DNA of 9,093 nt from an uncultured Arthrobacter sp. GTDB taxonomy: Bacteria > Actinomycetota > Actinomycetes > Actinomycetales > Micrococcaceae. The notes under the pieces were generated by a model that saw only the letters and a program-made list of their open reading frames with translations, was not told the DNA's origin and did not search any database. The position numbers were made by a program, and so were the translations under genes. The stretch's first letter is position 1. Every line of letters starts with the position of its first letter. Positions 1 to 6,624 of this stretch are shown here, piece after piece. The stretch spans positions 1 through 9,093 of the forward strand of contig CALMVY010000325.1 of the NCBI GenBank assembly GCA_937873245.1. Direction: 5' to 3'.

Positions 1-90
1 GCCGTCCGGGGCGGCTTTGGCCACGGTTCCGGCCCCTGGGTCCGGTGTCGTCGGCGTGTCCGTGTCAAAGTGCCCCCGGACCGCAGCCAC
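1..90 (-). CDS. Possible 5' end of a minus-strand gene running off the left edge
   Basis: An open frame reads leftwards off the window from a GTG at 90-88. A second in-frame GTG lies at 24-22, with AGGGG eight bases upstream as a possible ribosome site. The 30 visible residues begin MAAVRGHFDTDTPTTPDPGA and look like a disordered, Thr/Pro/Asp-rich N-terminus. I recognise no family. The frame is closed by a TGA a short way upstream of the GTG at 90. No -10 hexamer sits in the leaderless position before either GTG. The support is only an open frame of 30 codons at the edge with acceptable G/C-rich third positions, so the region could equally be non-coding. Confidence 0.25.
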   Translation of the reverse strand, partial: MAAVRGHFDTDTPTTPDPGAGTVAKAAPDG

Positions 91-309
91 CGGTCGCGGC
101 CAGGGGCGCCCGGGTCCGGCAGTTCAGGGCTCCGGCGGACGCCGCGGGCATAACGCGCACGTGTGGATGGGGCCTGGGAATGTTTGGTCTGGCAACAAAG
201 CCACCACAGAGGAAGCCTCCGGCCCGCAAAGGCTGGGCCGGAGGACCGTGACGCGCCGGGGATTTACCCACGTTTTGACCCGTAACCCTAAGGATTACCA
301 GCAATCAAC
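91..309. other. Apparently non-coding stretch with one strong hairpin
   Basis: No convincing gene is visible here. Open frames exist on both strands, but they are Arg/Gly/Pro-rich, lack ribosome sites, and the longest plus-strand one runs through the terminator into the tRNA gene. The region contains a strong hairpin (216-244) and, on the minus strand, a TAGGGT hexamer at 290-285 with TTGTTG 15 bases upstream. That pair could be a weak promoter for a leftward transcript, but no start codon follows at a useful distance. Confidence 0.4.
216..244. terminator. Strong 10-bp GC hairpin, possible U-tract-less terminator
   Basis: Positions 216-225 (CCTCCGGCCC) are perfectly complementary to 235-244 (GGGCCGGAGG), with a nine-base loop. 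On the minus strand the stem is followed by a mildly T-rich stretch (GCTTCCTCTGTGG); on the plus strand there is no T-tract. Such hairpins often act as terminators in high-GC actinobacteria. It could be a second stop behind the tRNA-Thr terminator, or lie in the leader of the possible leftward gene at the edge. The structure is certain; its role is inferred. Confidence 0.45.
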
Positions 310-356
310 AAAAAACCCCGCAATCCCGCTGAATCAGCGGAAATACGGGGTTTTTT
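310..356. terminator. Bidirectional Rho-independent terminator downstream of tRNA-Thr
   Basis: The outer stem pairs A6-CCCCG (310-320) with CGGGG-T6 (346-356). The inner stem pairs CCGCT (326-330) with AGCGG (336-340) around a GAATC loop. A symmetric five-base internal loop separates the two stems. Because the A-run and T-run flank the hairpin, it reads as an intrinsic terminator with a U-tract on either strand. On the minus strand it lies six bases past the tRNA 3' end, so it most likely ends the tRNA transcript. It is the only canonical U-tract terminator seen in this window. Confidence 0.85.
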
Positions 357-361
357 CGTTG

Positions 362-434
362 AGCTTCCTGCCAGAATCGAACTGGCGACCTTCTCATTAC
401 GAGTGAGACGCTCTACCAACTGAGCTAAGGAAGC
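362..434 (-). tRNA. tRNA-Thr (anticodon CGT)
   Basis: A complete 73-nt cloverleaf can be folded on the minus strand. The acceptor stem pairs GCTTCCT with AGGAAGC, with discriminator T. The D arm is GCTC/GAGC around AGTTGGTA. The anticodon stem is TCTCA/TGAGA with loop CTCGTAA, giving anticodon CGT, which reads the ACG threonine codon common in GC-rich genes. The variable loop has five bases, and the T arm is GCCAG/CTGGC around TTCGATT. CCA is not encoded, so it must be added after transcription. The gene has its own promoter upstream (482-511) and an intrinsic terminator downstream, so it is probably a single-gene unit between the hydrolase and the left edge. Confidence 0.97.
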
Positions 435-442
435 GACCGCGT

Positions 443-469
443 GAAATGTCCGGGTGGCCCGGGCGTTTC
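443..469. repeat. Imperfect inverted repeat in the tRNA-Thr leader
   Basis: GAAATGTCCGGG (443-454) and CCCGGGCGTTTC (458-469) form a 12-bp hairpin around TGG. On the plus strand it pairs fully with two G-U wobbles; in the minus-strand RNA those two positions become C-A mismatches. It lies between the predicted tRNA start site and the mature 5' end, and downstream of the hydrolase stop codon. The better pairing on the plus strand argues against a terminator for the hydrolase. It may be a processing signal or have no function. Confidence 0.4.
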
Positions 470-481
470 ATGCCAGAGATA

Positions 482-511
482 ACTGTAGTTGAGTCCTCGG
501 GCCCGGGTCAA
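482..511 (-). promoter_or_regulatory. Predicted sigma-70 type promoter for tRNA-Thr
   Basis: On the minus strand, TTGACC (511-506) is followed after 18 bases by TACAGT (487-482). These match the TTGACA and TANNNT consensus well. Transcription would start near 475, leaving a leader of about 40 bases before the mature tRNA at 434. The promoter lies in the gap after the hydrolase stop codon, so the tRNA need not depend on the tmk operon. Confidence 0.6.
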
Positions 512-528
512 AATGAGTGCCGGACGCC

Positions 529-2094
529 TCAGCAGACGGTGTTGTCAGCCGGGGTCTTGCCGTCCACCAGGTAACTGTCCACGGCATTGCCGATGCAGTC
601 GTTGGAGCGGCCGTAGGCCGTGTGGCCCTCGCCCTTCCACGTCAGCAGCGCGGCTGTTCCCAGCTGCTTGCGCAGTTCGGTGGCCCATTCCACCGGGGTG
701 GCCGGGTCGCCCGTGGTACCGATGACCACGATGTCGGCGGAACCCTTGTAGTCCGCGGGCGCCGGGGTCCGGACGCTTTGGTGCGGCCAGTCCTTGCAGT
801 TGGTGCCGCCGTAGGCGAAGTAGTAGCCGAGGGTGGGGGAGGCCTCGCGGAGCTGCTGCTCGTCTGCCCGCATCCCGGCCGTATCGGTCACCATGGGATA
901 GTCCAGGCAGTTGATGGCGCCGAAGGCAAAGGTCGAATTCGCCGTGTACGTGCCGTTCGGCTCGCGGTCCGCGCCGAAGTCGGCGAGCCGGAGCATGGGC
1001 GACACGTCACCTTTGATCGCGCTGTCCAGGGCCTGGGTCAGCAAGGGCCAGTTGTCATCGTTGTAGAACGGCAGGATGAAGCCGCTGACAAACGTGGAGG
1101 CGTTGACCGTCCGGCCGTCCTTCGCGGACCTCGGGTCCGCTTCCACGGCCTTGATGACGTCCTGGATCTGGCCGACAGCCTCCTCAGGCGTACCGCTGAG
1201 CGGGCAGCCGCTGTTGGCGAGGCAATGGGTCACGTAGGCCATGATTGCCTTCTCGAACGCCTTCGCCTGACCGCTCGTCAGCTCCTCGTAGCTCAGCGAG
1301 GGGTCCATCGCGCCATCGAGGACCATCCGGCCGACGTTGTCCGGGAACAGCGAGGCGTAGGTGGAGCCGAGGAAGGTGCCGTAGGAGTAGCCGAGGTAGT
1401 TGAGCTTGCTGTCGTTGAGCACGCCGCGCAGGATGTCGAGGTCCTTGGCGGCGCTGACAGTGTCGACGTGGCCGAGCACGGGGCCGGTCTTTTCCGCGCA
1501 CTTGGCCGCGATCGCCTTGTTGTCCGCGAGGGCCTCGGCCAGCCCGGCGTCCGTGTCAAGGGCATAGACCTTCGCCCGGGCGGCGTCGCGCTCCTGGTCG
1601 GTGAGGCACGTGACCGGGGCGGAGCGTTTCACTCCGCGCGGATCGAACCCGACGATGTCGTAATTGCTGCGGACCTTCTCCGAGATGTTGGTTGCACCGG
1701 CGTCGCGGACGAAGTCGTAGCCCGAGCCGCCGGGGCCACCGGGGTTGACCAGCAGGCTGCCCTTCTTGTTGCTGCCCTCGCTGGGCAGTCTGAGCGCCGC
1801 GATTTCAATGCTCTCGCCGTCCGGCTTGCCGTAGTCCATCGGGACCTTGATCTTGGCGCATTCAAAGTCGGACTCGCAAGGGGCCCAGGCGACCTGCTGC
1901 GTGTAATAGCTGCGGAGATCGGCGGGAGCGGCCTCGGCGATCTCGGGATTCGGCGAGCTGGAGTCTTTCGACCCGCTGCCGCCGCCGAAGAGGGTGCACG
2001 AGGACAACACCAGGACCAGGGCCATGGCACCGGCTGCCCGCAGCCCGATCGCCACGGATCGGGATCTGGCGGACACTGCTCGTGCAGACTTCAT
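529..2094 (-). CDS. Secreted lipoprotein alpha/beta hydrolase, TAP/SlpD/Hip1-like peptidase family
   Basis: This 521-residue protein is predicted to be an exported serine hydrolase anchored in the membrane as a lipoprotein. It has a basic N-terminus, a hydrophobic stretch (about 17-30) and a lipobox LSSC with lipidated Cys33. A Ser/Gly-rich linker follows. The hydrolase core shows an oxyanion-type NPGGPGGSG (117-125), nucleophile Ser237 in GYSYG, Asp463 in TTGDPATP and His491 in GEGHTAY, so the full triad is present. The C-terminal part fits the TAP-like domain found in Streptomyces tripeptidyl aminopeptidases and mycobacterial Hip1/CaeA. Ten further cysteines fit a disulfide-bonded extracellular protein. 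The ATG at 2094 has AAGGAG six bases upstream. The gene lies 40 bases after holB and is probably the last gene of that operon. The natural substrate is unknown; aminopeptidase or esterase activity is inferred from the family. Confidence 0.92.
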   Translation of the reverse strand: MKSARAVSARSRSVAIGLRAAGAMALVLVLSSCTLFGGGSGSKDSSSPNPEIAEAAPADLRSYYTQQVAWAPCESDFECAKIKVPMDYGKPDGESIEIAALRLPSEGSNKKGSLLVNPGGPGGSGYDFVRDAGATNISEKVRSNYDIVGFDPRGVKRSAPVTCLTDQERDAARAKVYALDTDAGLAEALADNKAIAAKCAEKTGPVLGHVDTVSAAKDLDILRGVLNDSKLNYLGYSYGTFLGSTYASLFPDNVGRMVLDGAMDPSLSYEELTSGQAKAFEKAIMAYVTHCLANSGCPLSGTPEEAVGQIQDVIKAVEADPRSAKDGRTVNASTFVSGFILPFYNDDNWPLLTQALDSAIKGDVSPMLRLADFGADREPNGTYTANSTFAFGAINCLDYPMVTDTAGMRADEQQLREASPTLGYYFAYGGTNCKDWPHQSVRTPAPADYKGSADIVVIGTTGDPATPVEWATELRKQLGTAALLTWKGEGHTAYGRSNDCIGNAVDSYLVDGKTPADNTVC

Positions 2095-2100
2095 ACGGTT

Positions 2101-2106
2101 CTCCTT
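2101..2106 (-). promoter_or_regulatory. Ribosome binding site of the hydrolase gene
   Basis: AAGGAG on the minus strand, six bases before the ATG at 2094-2092, is a near-perfect Shine-Dalgarno site. It confirms this start and shows that the gene is translated from within a longer operon mRNA, unlike the leaderless genes nearby. Confidence 0.8.
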
Positions 2107-2134
2107 GGAGGGGAAAGGGTCACTGGATGGCCCC

Positions 2135-3277
2135 TCAGATGAGGCTGGCGGCCATGGACTCGATGGTCAGCAGCGGGGCCACGTTGGAGGTCGTGATCCG
2201 GTTGCGGGCCTTGTTGATGGCATCCATGCGGGCAAGGGTGGTTTCTGCGGAGGAGTGGCGGGCAAACTCAACGAGTTCACTCCTGAGCTCAACGTTGACC
2301 AGTTCCACGGCGTTCCCCATTTGGATGATCAGCACATCCCGGTAGAAAGACAGCAGGTCGGTCAGCGTGCGGTCGAGGGAATCGGTCACCGAACGCTTGG
2401 CGCGGCGCTTTTGGTCGTCCTCGAGCTGCTTCACCTGGCCACGCATGGCTGGCGGCAGCGTGCCGCTTTCGGGCGCTCCGAGGGTGGCGAGCAAGGCGGC
2501 CTTCTCGGCGGCGTCGCGTTCGTCGTTGGAGCTGTTGGCTTCCTCGGTGGCGATCTTGACGAGCTTTTCGGCCATGAGCACCGCGGCGGTGACGCCCCGC
2601 AGGCCCAGGGGGAACCGGACCGTTTCGAGCCGCCGTTCGCGGGCCTCGGGATCGCGTGCCAGGCGGCGGGCGATCCCGACGTGGCTTTGCGCCGCCCGGG
2701 CCGCACGTTCGGCGACGGCAGGGTCGACGCCGTCGCGCTTGACCAGCAGCGCCGCGACGTCAGCCGCGGGCGGAAGCCGCAGTGCCACCGGGCGGCAACG
2801 GGAGCGGATAGTGACCAGGACGTCGGCGGGGGAGGGTGCGCACAGCATCCATACGGTGCGGGGGGTAGGTTCCTCGATCGCTTTGAGCAGCACATTGGTG
2901 GTGCGTTCCGCCATCCGGTCAGCGTCCTCCACGACGATGATGCGCCAGCGCGCCGAGGAGGGCCGGTTCCCGGCGGTGGAGACCAGGTCGCGGGCCTCAT
3001 CGATGGTGATGGTGACTTTTTCGGTGCGCACAAAGGCCACATCGGAGTGAGTCTCGCCCAGGATCGTCAGGCACGCTGCGCACTCGCCGCAGCCGCGCAG
3101 GCTGACGTTTTCCTGGTCGCAGTTCAACGCGGCGGCAAAGGCCTTCGCCGCGTTGGACCGGCCGGAACCCGGCGGGCCGGTGAAAAGCCAGGCATGGGTC
3201 GGGCTCTCACCCTGGGCTGCCTGACGAAGCTGCTCCACGACGGCGGGCTGGCCCTGGAGGTCGTCCCAGACGCTCAT
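2135..3277 (-). CDS. holB: DNA polymerase III subunit delta' (clamp loader)
   Basis: This 380-residue protein is the delta' subunit of the clamp-loader complex, which opens the beta sliding clamp and loads it on DNA. The N-terminal AAA+ module starts with DDLQGQPAVVEQL (5-17). A degenerate Walker A, GPPGSGRS (34-41), has Arg40 where ATP-binding paralogues have Lys. A Cys4 zinc-binding cluster follows at C53, C63, C66 and C69. Then come a Walker B-like VVEDADRM (115-122), AIEEPTP (133-139) and the SRC motif at 159-161, which in this family supplies a trans-acting arginine. The C-terminal part is helical and ends without recognisable motifs. The ATG overlaps the tmk stop codon as ATGA (3274-3277), so translation is probably coupled to tmk. 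The lost Walker Lys fits the known inability of delta' to bind ATP. Confidence 0.95.
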   Translation of the reverse strand: MSVWDDLQGQPAVVEQLRQAAQGESPTHAWLFTGPPGSGRSNAAKAFAAALNCDQENVSLRGCGECAACLTILGETHSDVAFVRTEKVTITIDEARDLVSTAGNRPSSARWRIIVVEDADRMAERTTNVLLKAIEEPTPRTVWMLCAPSPADVLVTIRSRCRPVALRLPPAADVAALLVKRDGVDPAVAERAARAAQSHVGIARRLARDPEARERRLETVRFPLGLRGVTAAVLMAEKLVKIATEEANSSNDERDAAEKAALLATLGAPESGTLPPAMRGQVKQLEDDQKRRAKRSVTDSLDRTLTDLLSFYRDVLIIQMGNAVELVNVELRSELVEFARHSSAETTLARMDAINKARNRITTSNVAPLLTIESMAASLI

Positions 3278-3930
3278 GATCCCACCCCGTGGTGGAGTGG
3301 CAGCAGGGACTCCACTCTCTCGAGGATCCGGGCGGCCAGCTGATCGACCGGAAGGTGTGCGGGGAGGACGAGGTACTGCTCCGGCCGGGCCGCGGCGAGG
3401 CTCAGGAACGCGGTCCGGATCCTGGCGTGGAATTCATCGGCCTCGGATTCCAGCCGGTCCTCGGCCGCGTCGCCCGCCGTGCGGCGGCGGCGGCCGACTT
3501 CGGGGTCGACGTCGAGCAGCACGGTAAGGTCCGGCTGCAGGCCCGAGGTGGCCCAGGTGTTAATGTCCCGGACGGCGTCGGTGCCAAGGTCACGGCCGGC
3601 ACCCTGGTAGGCGACCGAGGAGTCGATGTAGCGGTCGGTGAGGACAATCTCGCCGCGTTCGAGGGCAGGGCGGATGACCTGGCTGGCGTGGGCGGCGCGG
3701 GACGCCGCGAAGATCAGGGCTTCAGTGTGCGCGTCGATGTGGCCGTGGCCGTGGTCCAGGACCAGGGAGCGCAGTTTCTCGCCGATCGGCGTGCCGCCCG
3801 GCTCCCGGGTCCGCCGCACAGTGAGGCCGCGCGACTCAAGGGCTGCGGCCAGCTCGGCCGCCTGCGTGGACTTGCCGGCGCCGTCGCCGCCTTCGAAGGC
3901 GATAAACAGTCCGGGGTTCTGGGTGGTCAC
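3274..3930 (-). CDS. tmk: Thymidylate kinase (dTMP kinase)
   Basis: This 218-residue enzyme phosphorylates dTMP to dTDP with ATP, the last dedicated step towards dTTP. It shows the P-loop EGGDGAGKST (13-22), the REPGGT motif (42-47), DRY (99-101) followed by IDSSVAYQGAGR, and an Arg-rich LID segment GRRRR (146-150). Basic residues in the LID and none in the P-loop fit the type II (E. coli-like) arrangement. The length is normal. I chose the GTG at 3930-3928 because the first beta strand (LFIAFEGG) begins at residue 8, leaving no room for a later start, and because a TAGGCT hexamer lies six bases before it. No good Shine-Dalgarno is present, so the mRNA is probably leaderless. It heads the tmk-holB-hydrolase operon and is divergent from the trans-sulfuration gene. 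Confidence 0.96.
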   Translation of the reverse strand: MTTQNPGLFIAFEGGDGAGKSTQAAELAAALESRGLTVRRTREPGGTPIGEKLRSLVLDHGHGHIDAHTEALIFAASRAAHASQVIRPALERGEIVLTDRYIDSSVAYQGAGRDLGTDAVRDINTWATSGLQPDLTVLLDVDPEVGRRRRTAGDAAEDRLESEADEFHARIRTAFLSLAAARPEQYLVLPAHLPVDQLAARILERVESLLPLHHGVGS

Positions 3931-3936
3931 TGCTCT

Positions 3937-3942
3937 AGCCTA
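3937..3942 (-). promoter_or_regulatory. -10 hexamer of tmk (leaderless promoter)
   Basis: TAGGCT on the minus strand fits TANNNT. Exactly six bases (AGAGCA) separate it from the GTG start codon, placing the expected transcription start on the first base of that codon. The -35 region is poorly conserved. Confidence 0.6.
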
Positions 3943-3980
3943 CCGACAATCCCTGACAGAATCCTGACGCGGCGTAACGC

Positions 3981-4006
3981 CTTCGGTGCCCTGCGGGGCG
4001 CCGAAG
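3981..4006. promoter_or_regulatory. 11-bp inverted repeat in the divergent tmk / trans-sulfuration promoter region
   Basis: CTTCGGTGCCC (3981-3991) and GGGCGCCGAAG (3996-4006) pair over 11 positions with one G-T wobble and a four-base spacer. The dyad ends immediately before the TACCCT -10 hexamer of the plus-strand gene and covers its -35 region. Both flanking genes appear leaderless, so neither mRNA would contain it. That favours a protein-binding operator on DNA over an RNA hairpin. The regulator is unknown. Confidence 0.45.
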
Positions 4007-4012
4007 TACCCT
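4007..4012 (+). promoter_or_regulatory. -10 hexamer of the trans-sulfuration gene (leaderless promoter)
   Basis: TACCCT fits TANNNT, and six bases (GTGACC) separate it from the ATG at 4019. The predicted transcription start is the A of the ATG. There is no Shine-Dalgarno sequence upstream, and the -35 region is weak and lies inside an inverted repeat. Confidence 0.55.
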
Positions 4013-4018
4013 GTGACC

Positions 4019-5230
<1,212 letters not shown>

Positions 5231-5239
5231 GCTGGGGGG

Positions 5240-5596
5240 ATGGACGGAAGAGCGCTTATTTACTATGTCGAAACAGGGATCTATTTTCTCCTCGCCCTCG
5301 TAGCCCTCGCCCTCGAGGTGTGGGCGTTCTTTGACTGCCTGCGGCACAAGGCGAACGCCTTCGAAGCCGTGTCCAAGCGCACCAAGACGTTCTGGCTGGC
5401 CGTCACCGGCGGCGCCATGGCCGTGGGCCTGCTCTCCCTCCTGGGCGGCGGGGGCGGGGGCCTCCTGGGCCCGCTGGGACTCTTCGGACTTGTCGCCGTG
5501 ACGGCAGCGTCCGTCTACCTCGCCGACGTCCGCCCCGCCGTCAAGGACGCCGGCCGCGGCGGGAGCCGCAACATGGGCCCCTACGGCCCCTGGTGA
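5240..5596 (+). CDS. DUF2516 family small membrane protein
   Basis: This 118-residue protein has three predicted membrane segments, at about 13-32, 49-68 and 74-95, separated by a basic stretch (HKANAFEAVSKRTK) and a Gly-run (GGGGGG). The C-terminus ends in NMGPYGPW. The length, the helix layout and the AFFDCLRHKANAFEA region match the actinobacterial DUF2516 family, whose function is not known. It starts nine bases after the trans-sulfuration stop codon. It may be co-transcribed with that gene, but it also has its own leaderless-type -10 hexamer. It converges with the methyltransferase gene, with only ten bases between the stop codons. Confidence 0.88.
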   Translation: MDGRALIYYVETGIYFLLALVALALEVWAFFDCLRHKANAFEAVSKRTKTFWLAVTGGAMAVGLLSLLGGGGGGLLGPLGLFGLVAVTAASVYLADVRPAVKDAGRGGSRNMGPYGPW

Positions 5597-5619
5597 CCTC
5601 TCCCAGTTAACCCGGGGCC
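5585..5619. terminator. Possible hairpin at the convergent DUF2516 / methyltransferase ends
   Basis: GGCCCC (5585-5590) pairs with GGGGCC (5614-5619). After one T-C mismatch, GGT (5592-5594) pairs with ACC (5610-5612), leaving a 15-base loop. The hairpin spans both stop codons. It has no T-tract. It is the only candidate stop signal in the ten-base gap between these convergent genes. Confidence 0.3.
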
Positions 5620-6527
5620 ACCGCGTCCCAGCCGACCGTCAGTTCGCCCAGCCGCCACCGGGACGGGCCGTCCCGGACCGGCCAGCCGCCGTCGCGCAGT
5701 TCCCGGCACATGGCAGTCCAGCGCTGCCGGTTCCCGAACGAGGCCAGCGGCGCGGCCTCCAGCCAGGCCTTGTCCATTGCCTGCAGGAACGCGTGAATTT
5801 TCTCGCCCGGGACGTTTCGGTGGATGAGGGCCTTCGGTAGCCGCTCGGCCACGTCCGACGGCAGTGAAAAACTGCCGAACCGCAGGGACAGGCTCAAGCT
5901 CAGCGGCCGCTCGGCGTCCAGCGCCACCCATGTCACCCGGCGGCCGATCTCGTCGCAGGTGCCGTCGATGAACAGCCCTTCCGGCGCCAGCCGGCCCTGC
6001 ACCAGCCGCCAGATGGCCGCGACGTCCGCCTCCTCGTACTGCCGCAGCACATTGAACGCCCGCACCAGGACGGGCCGGCCGGCCACCGGCAGTTCAAACC
6101 CGCCCAGCTGGAAGCTCAGGCCGGGCCGATCAAGTTCCCGGGCCAGCCGGACCCGCTCGGGCTCGATTTCGATGCCGACCACCCGCACATCGGGCCGGAT
6201 CACTGACAGCCGTTCAAAGAGTTCGACGGCGGTGGCCGGGGACGCGCCGTAGCCCAGATCCACCACCAGCGGATCGGCCGCCGCGCGCAGCCGCCAGGCC
6301 TGCGGCCCGGTCAGCCAGCGGTCCAGCCGCCGCATCCGGTTGGGGTTGGTGGTGCCGCGGGTAATGTTGCCCACCGGCCTGCCGGAGCGGGGCCGGCTGT
6401 GCGGCACGCCGCGCTTTTCCGTACGGCGTTTTTCCGTGCCGGGTTTTTCCGCGCCGCGTTTTTCCATGCGGCGTTTTTCCATTACATGGGTCTGCGGGGA
6501 CGCCACCCGCTCAGCCTTCTGCACCAC
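5607..6527 (-). CDS. Class I SAM-dependent methyltransferase, substrate unknown
   Basis: This 306-residue protein has a Rossmann-type SAM-binding core. Motif I is VVDLGYGASP (88-97), and the acidic end of strand 2 is Glu120 in VVGIEIE. Conserved stretches of this actinobacterial family include NPNRMRRLDRW (61-71), RAFNVLRQY (156-164), GTCDEIGRR (189-197), KALIHRNVPGE (232-242) and FGNRQRW (264-270). No target is evident. The first 60 residues are not part of the fold: they are basic and contain five pentapeptides of the form [MAT]EK[RP][RG] (16-40) encoded by a 15-bp tandem repeat. I place the start at the GTG at 6527-6525, since TAGGGT lies six bases upstream. Starts inside the repeat (Met16 or Met21) remain possible. 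The gene is divergent from gpmA. Confidence 0.85.
   Translation of the reverse strand: MVQKAERVASPQTHVMEKRRMEKRGAEKPGTEKRRTEKRGVPHSRPRSGRPVGNITRGTTNPNRMRRLDRWLTGPQAWRLRAAADPLVVDLGYGASPATAVELFERLSVIRPDVRVVGIEIEPERVRLARELDRPGLSFQLGGFELPVAGRPVLVRAFNVLRQYEEADVAAIWRLVQGRLAPEGLFIDGTCDEIGRRVTWVALDAERPLSLSLSLRFGSFSLPSDVAERLPKALIHRNVPGEKIHAFLQAMDKAWLEAAPLASFGNRQRWTAMCRELRDGGWPVRDGPSRWRLGELTVGWDAVAPG
6407..6481. repeat. Five tandem 15-bp repeats within the methyltransferase N-terminus
   Basis: Five consecutive 15-base units (6407-6421, 6422-6436, 6437-6451, 6452-6466, 6467-6481) share the form NNCSGSGTTTTTCCN; the first has one T changed to C. Being a multiple of three, the array stays in frame and encodes five EK-rich pentapeptides. 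Each unit carries a T5 run (TTTT in the first), which is conspicuous in this GC-rich sequence. Such arrays can change copy number by replication slippage. Confidence 0.92.
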
Positions 6528-6533
6528 CAGCCC

Positions 6534-6539
6534 ACCCTA
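6534..6539 (-). promoter_or_regulatory. -10 hexamer of the methyltransferase gene (leaderless promoter)
   Basis: TAGGGT on the minus strand is followed by six bases (GGGCTG) and then GTG. A GGAGG lies further upstream, 13 bases from the GTG, which is too far for a normal ribosome site. The -35 region is not recognisable. The hexamer supports the long form of the protein that includes the repeat tract. Confidence 0.5.
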
Positions 6540-6611
6540 TCCTCCACCGGGATCCCCCCACGCGCGGGGCGGTGGCGATGTAACGCACGGCACTGCCCTT
6601 GGCCGCTCGGC

Positions 6612-6617
6612 TAGGAT
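6612..6617 (+). promoter_or_regulatory. -10 hexamer of gpmA (leaderless or very short leader)
   Basis: TAGGAT is followed by seven bases (GAAAACC) and the ATG at 6625, putting the expected transcription start at or one base from that ATG. The AGGA inside it could instead serve as a weak Shine-Dalgarno if transcription starts further upstream; the two readings exclude each other. Confidence 0.5.
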
Positions 6618-6624
6618 GAAAACC

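Noticed and set aside
40..68. A perfect TTGACA on the minus strand (68-63) as a promoter for the leftward gene.
   Set aside because: At a 17-base spacing the -10 position reads CCGGAC, which does not fit TANNNT, so the match is probably chance.
17..406. A 129-codon plus-strand open frame at the left end.
   Set aside because: It runs through the intrinsic terminator and into the tRNA-Thr gene, has no ribosome site and shows no protein family signal.
517..2142. A 541-codon plus-strand open frame antisense to the hydrolase gene.
   Set aside because: It lies opposite a gene with a complete lipobox, catalytic triad and ribosome site. Its translation is Arg/Gly/Val-rich without motifs, as expected from the antisense of GC-rich codons.
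1994..3343. A 449-codon plus-strand open frame across hydrolase, holB and tmk.
   Set aside because: It crosses three gene boundaries on the opposite strand, and holB and tmk have clear motifs. It is an antisense artefact of G/C-rich third positions.
6407..6481. The 15-bp repeats as a CRISPR array or set of operator sites.
   Set aside because: The units are contiguous with no spacers, are too short for CRISPR repeats, and lie within a coding region in frame.
6340..6624. N-terminal extensions of gpmA from 6340 or 6616.
   Set aside because: The family N-terminus begins at MTYKLILLRHG (6625). The long extension is antisense to the methyltransferase, and the ATG at 6616 overlaps the -10 hexamer.
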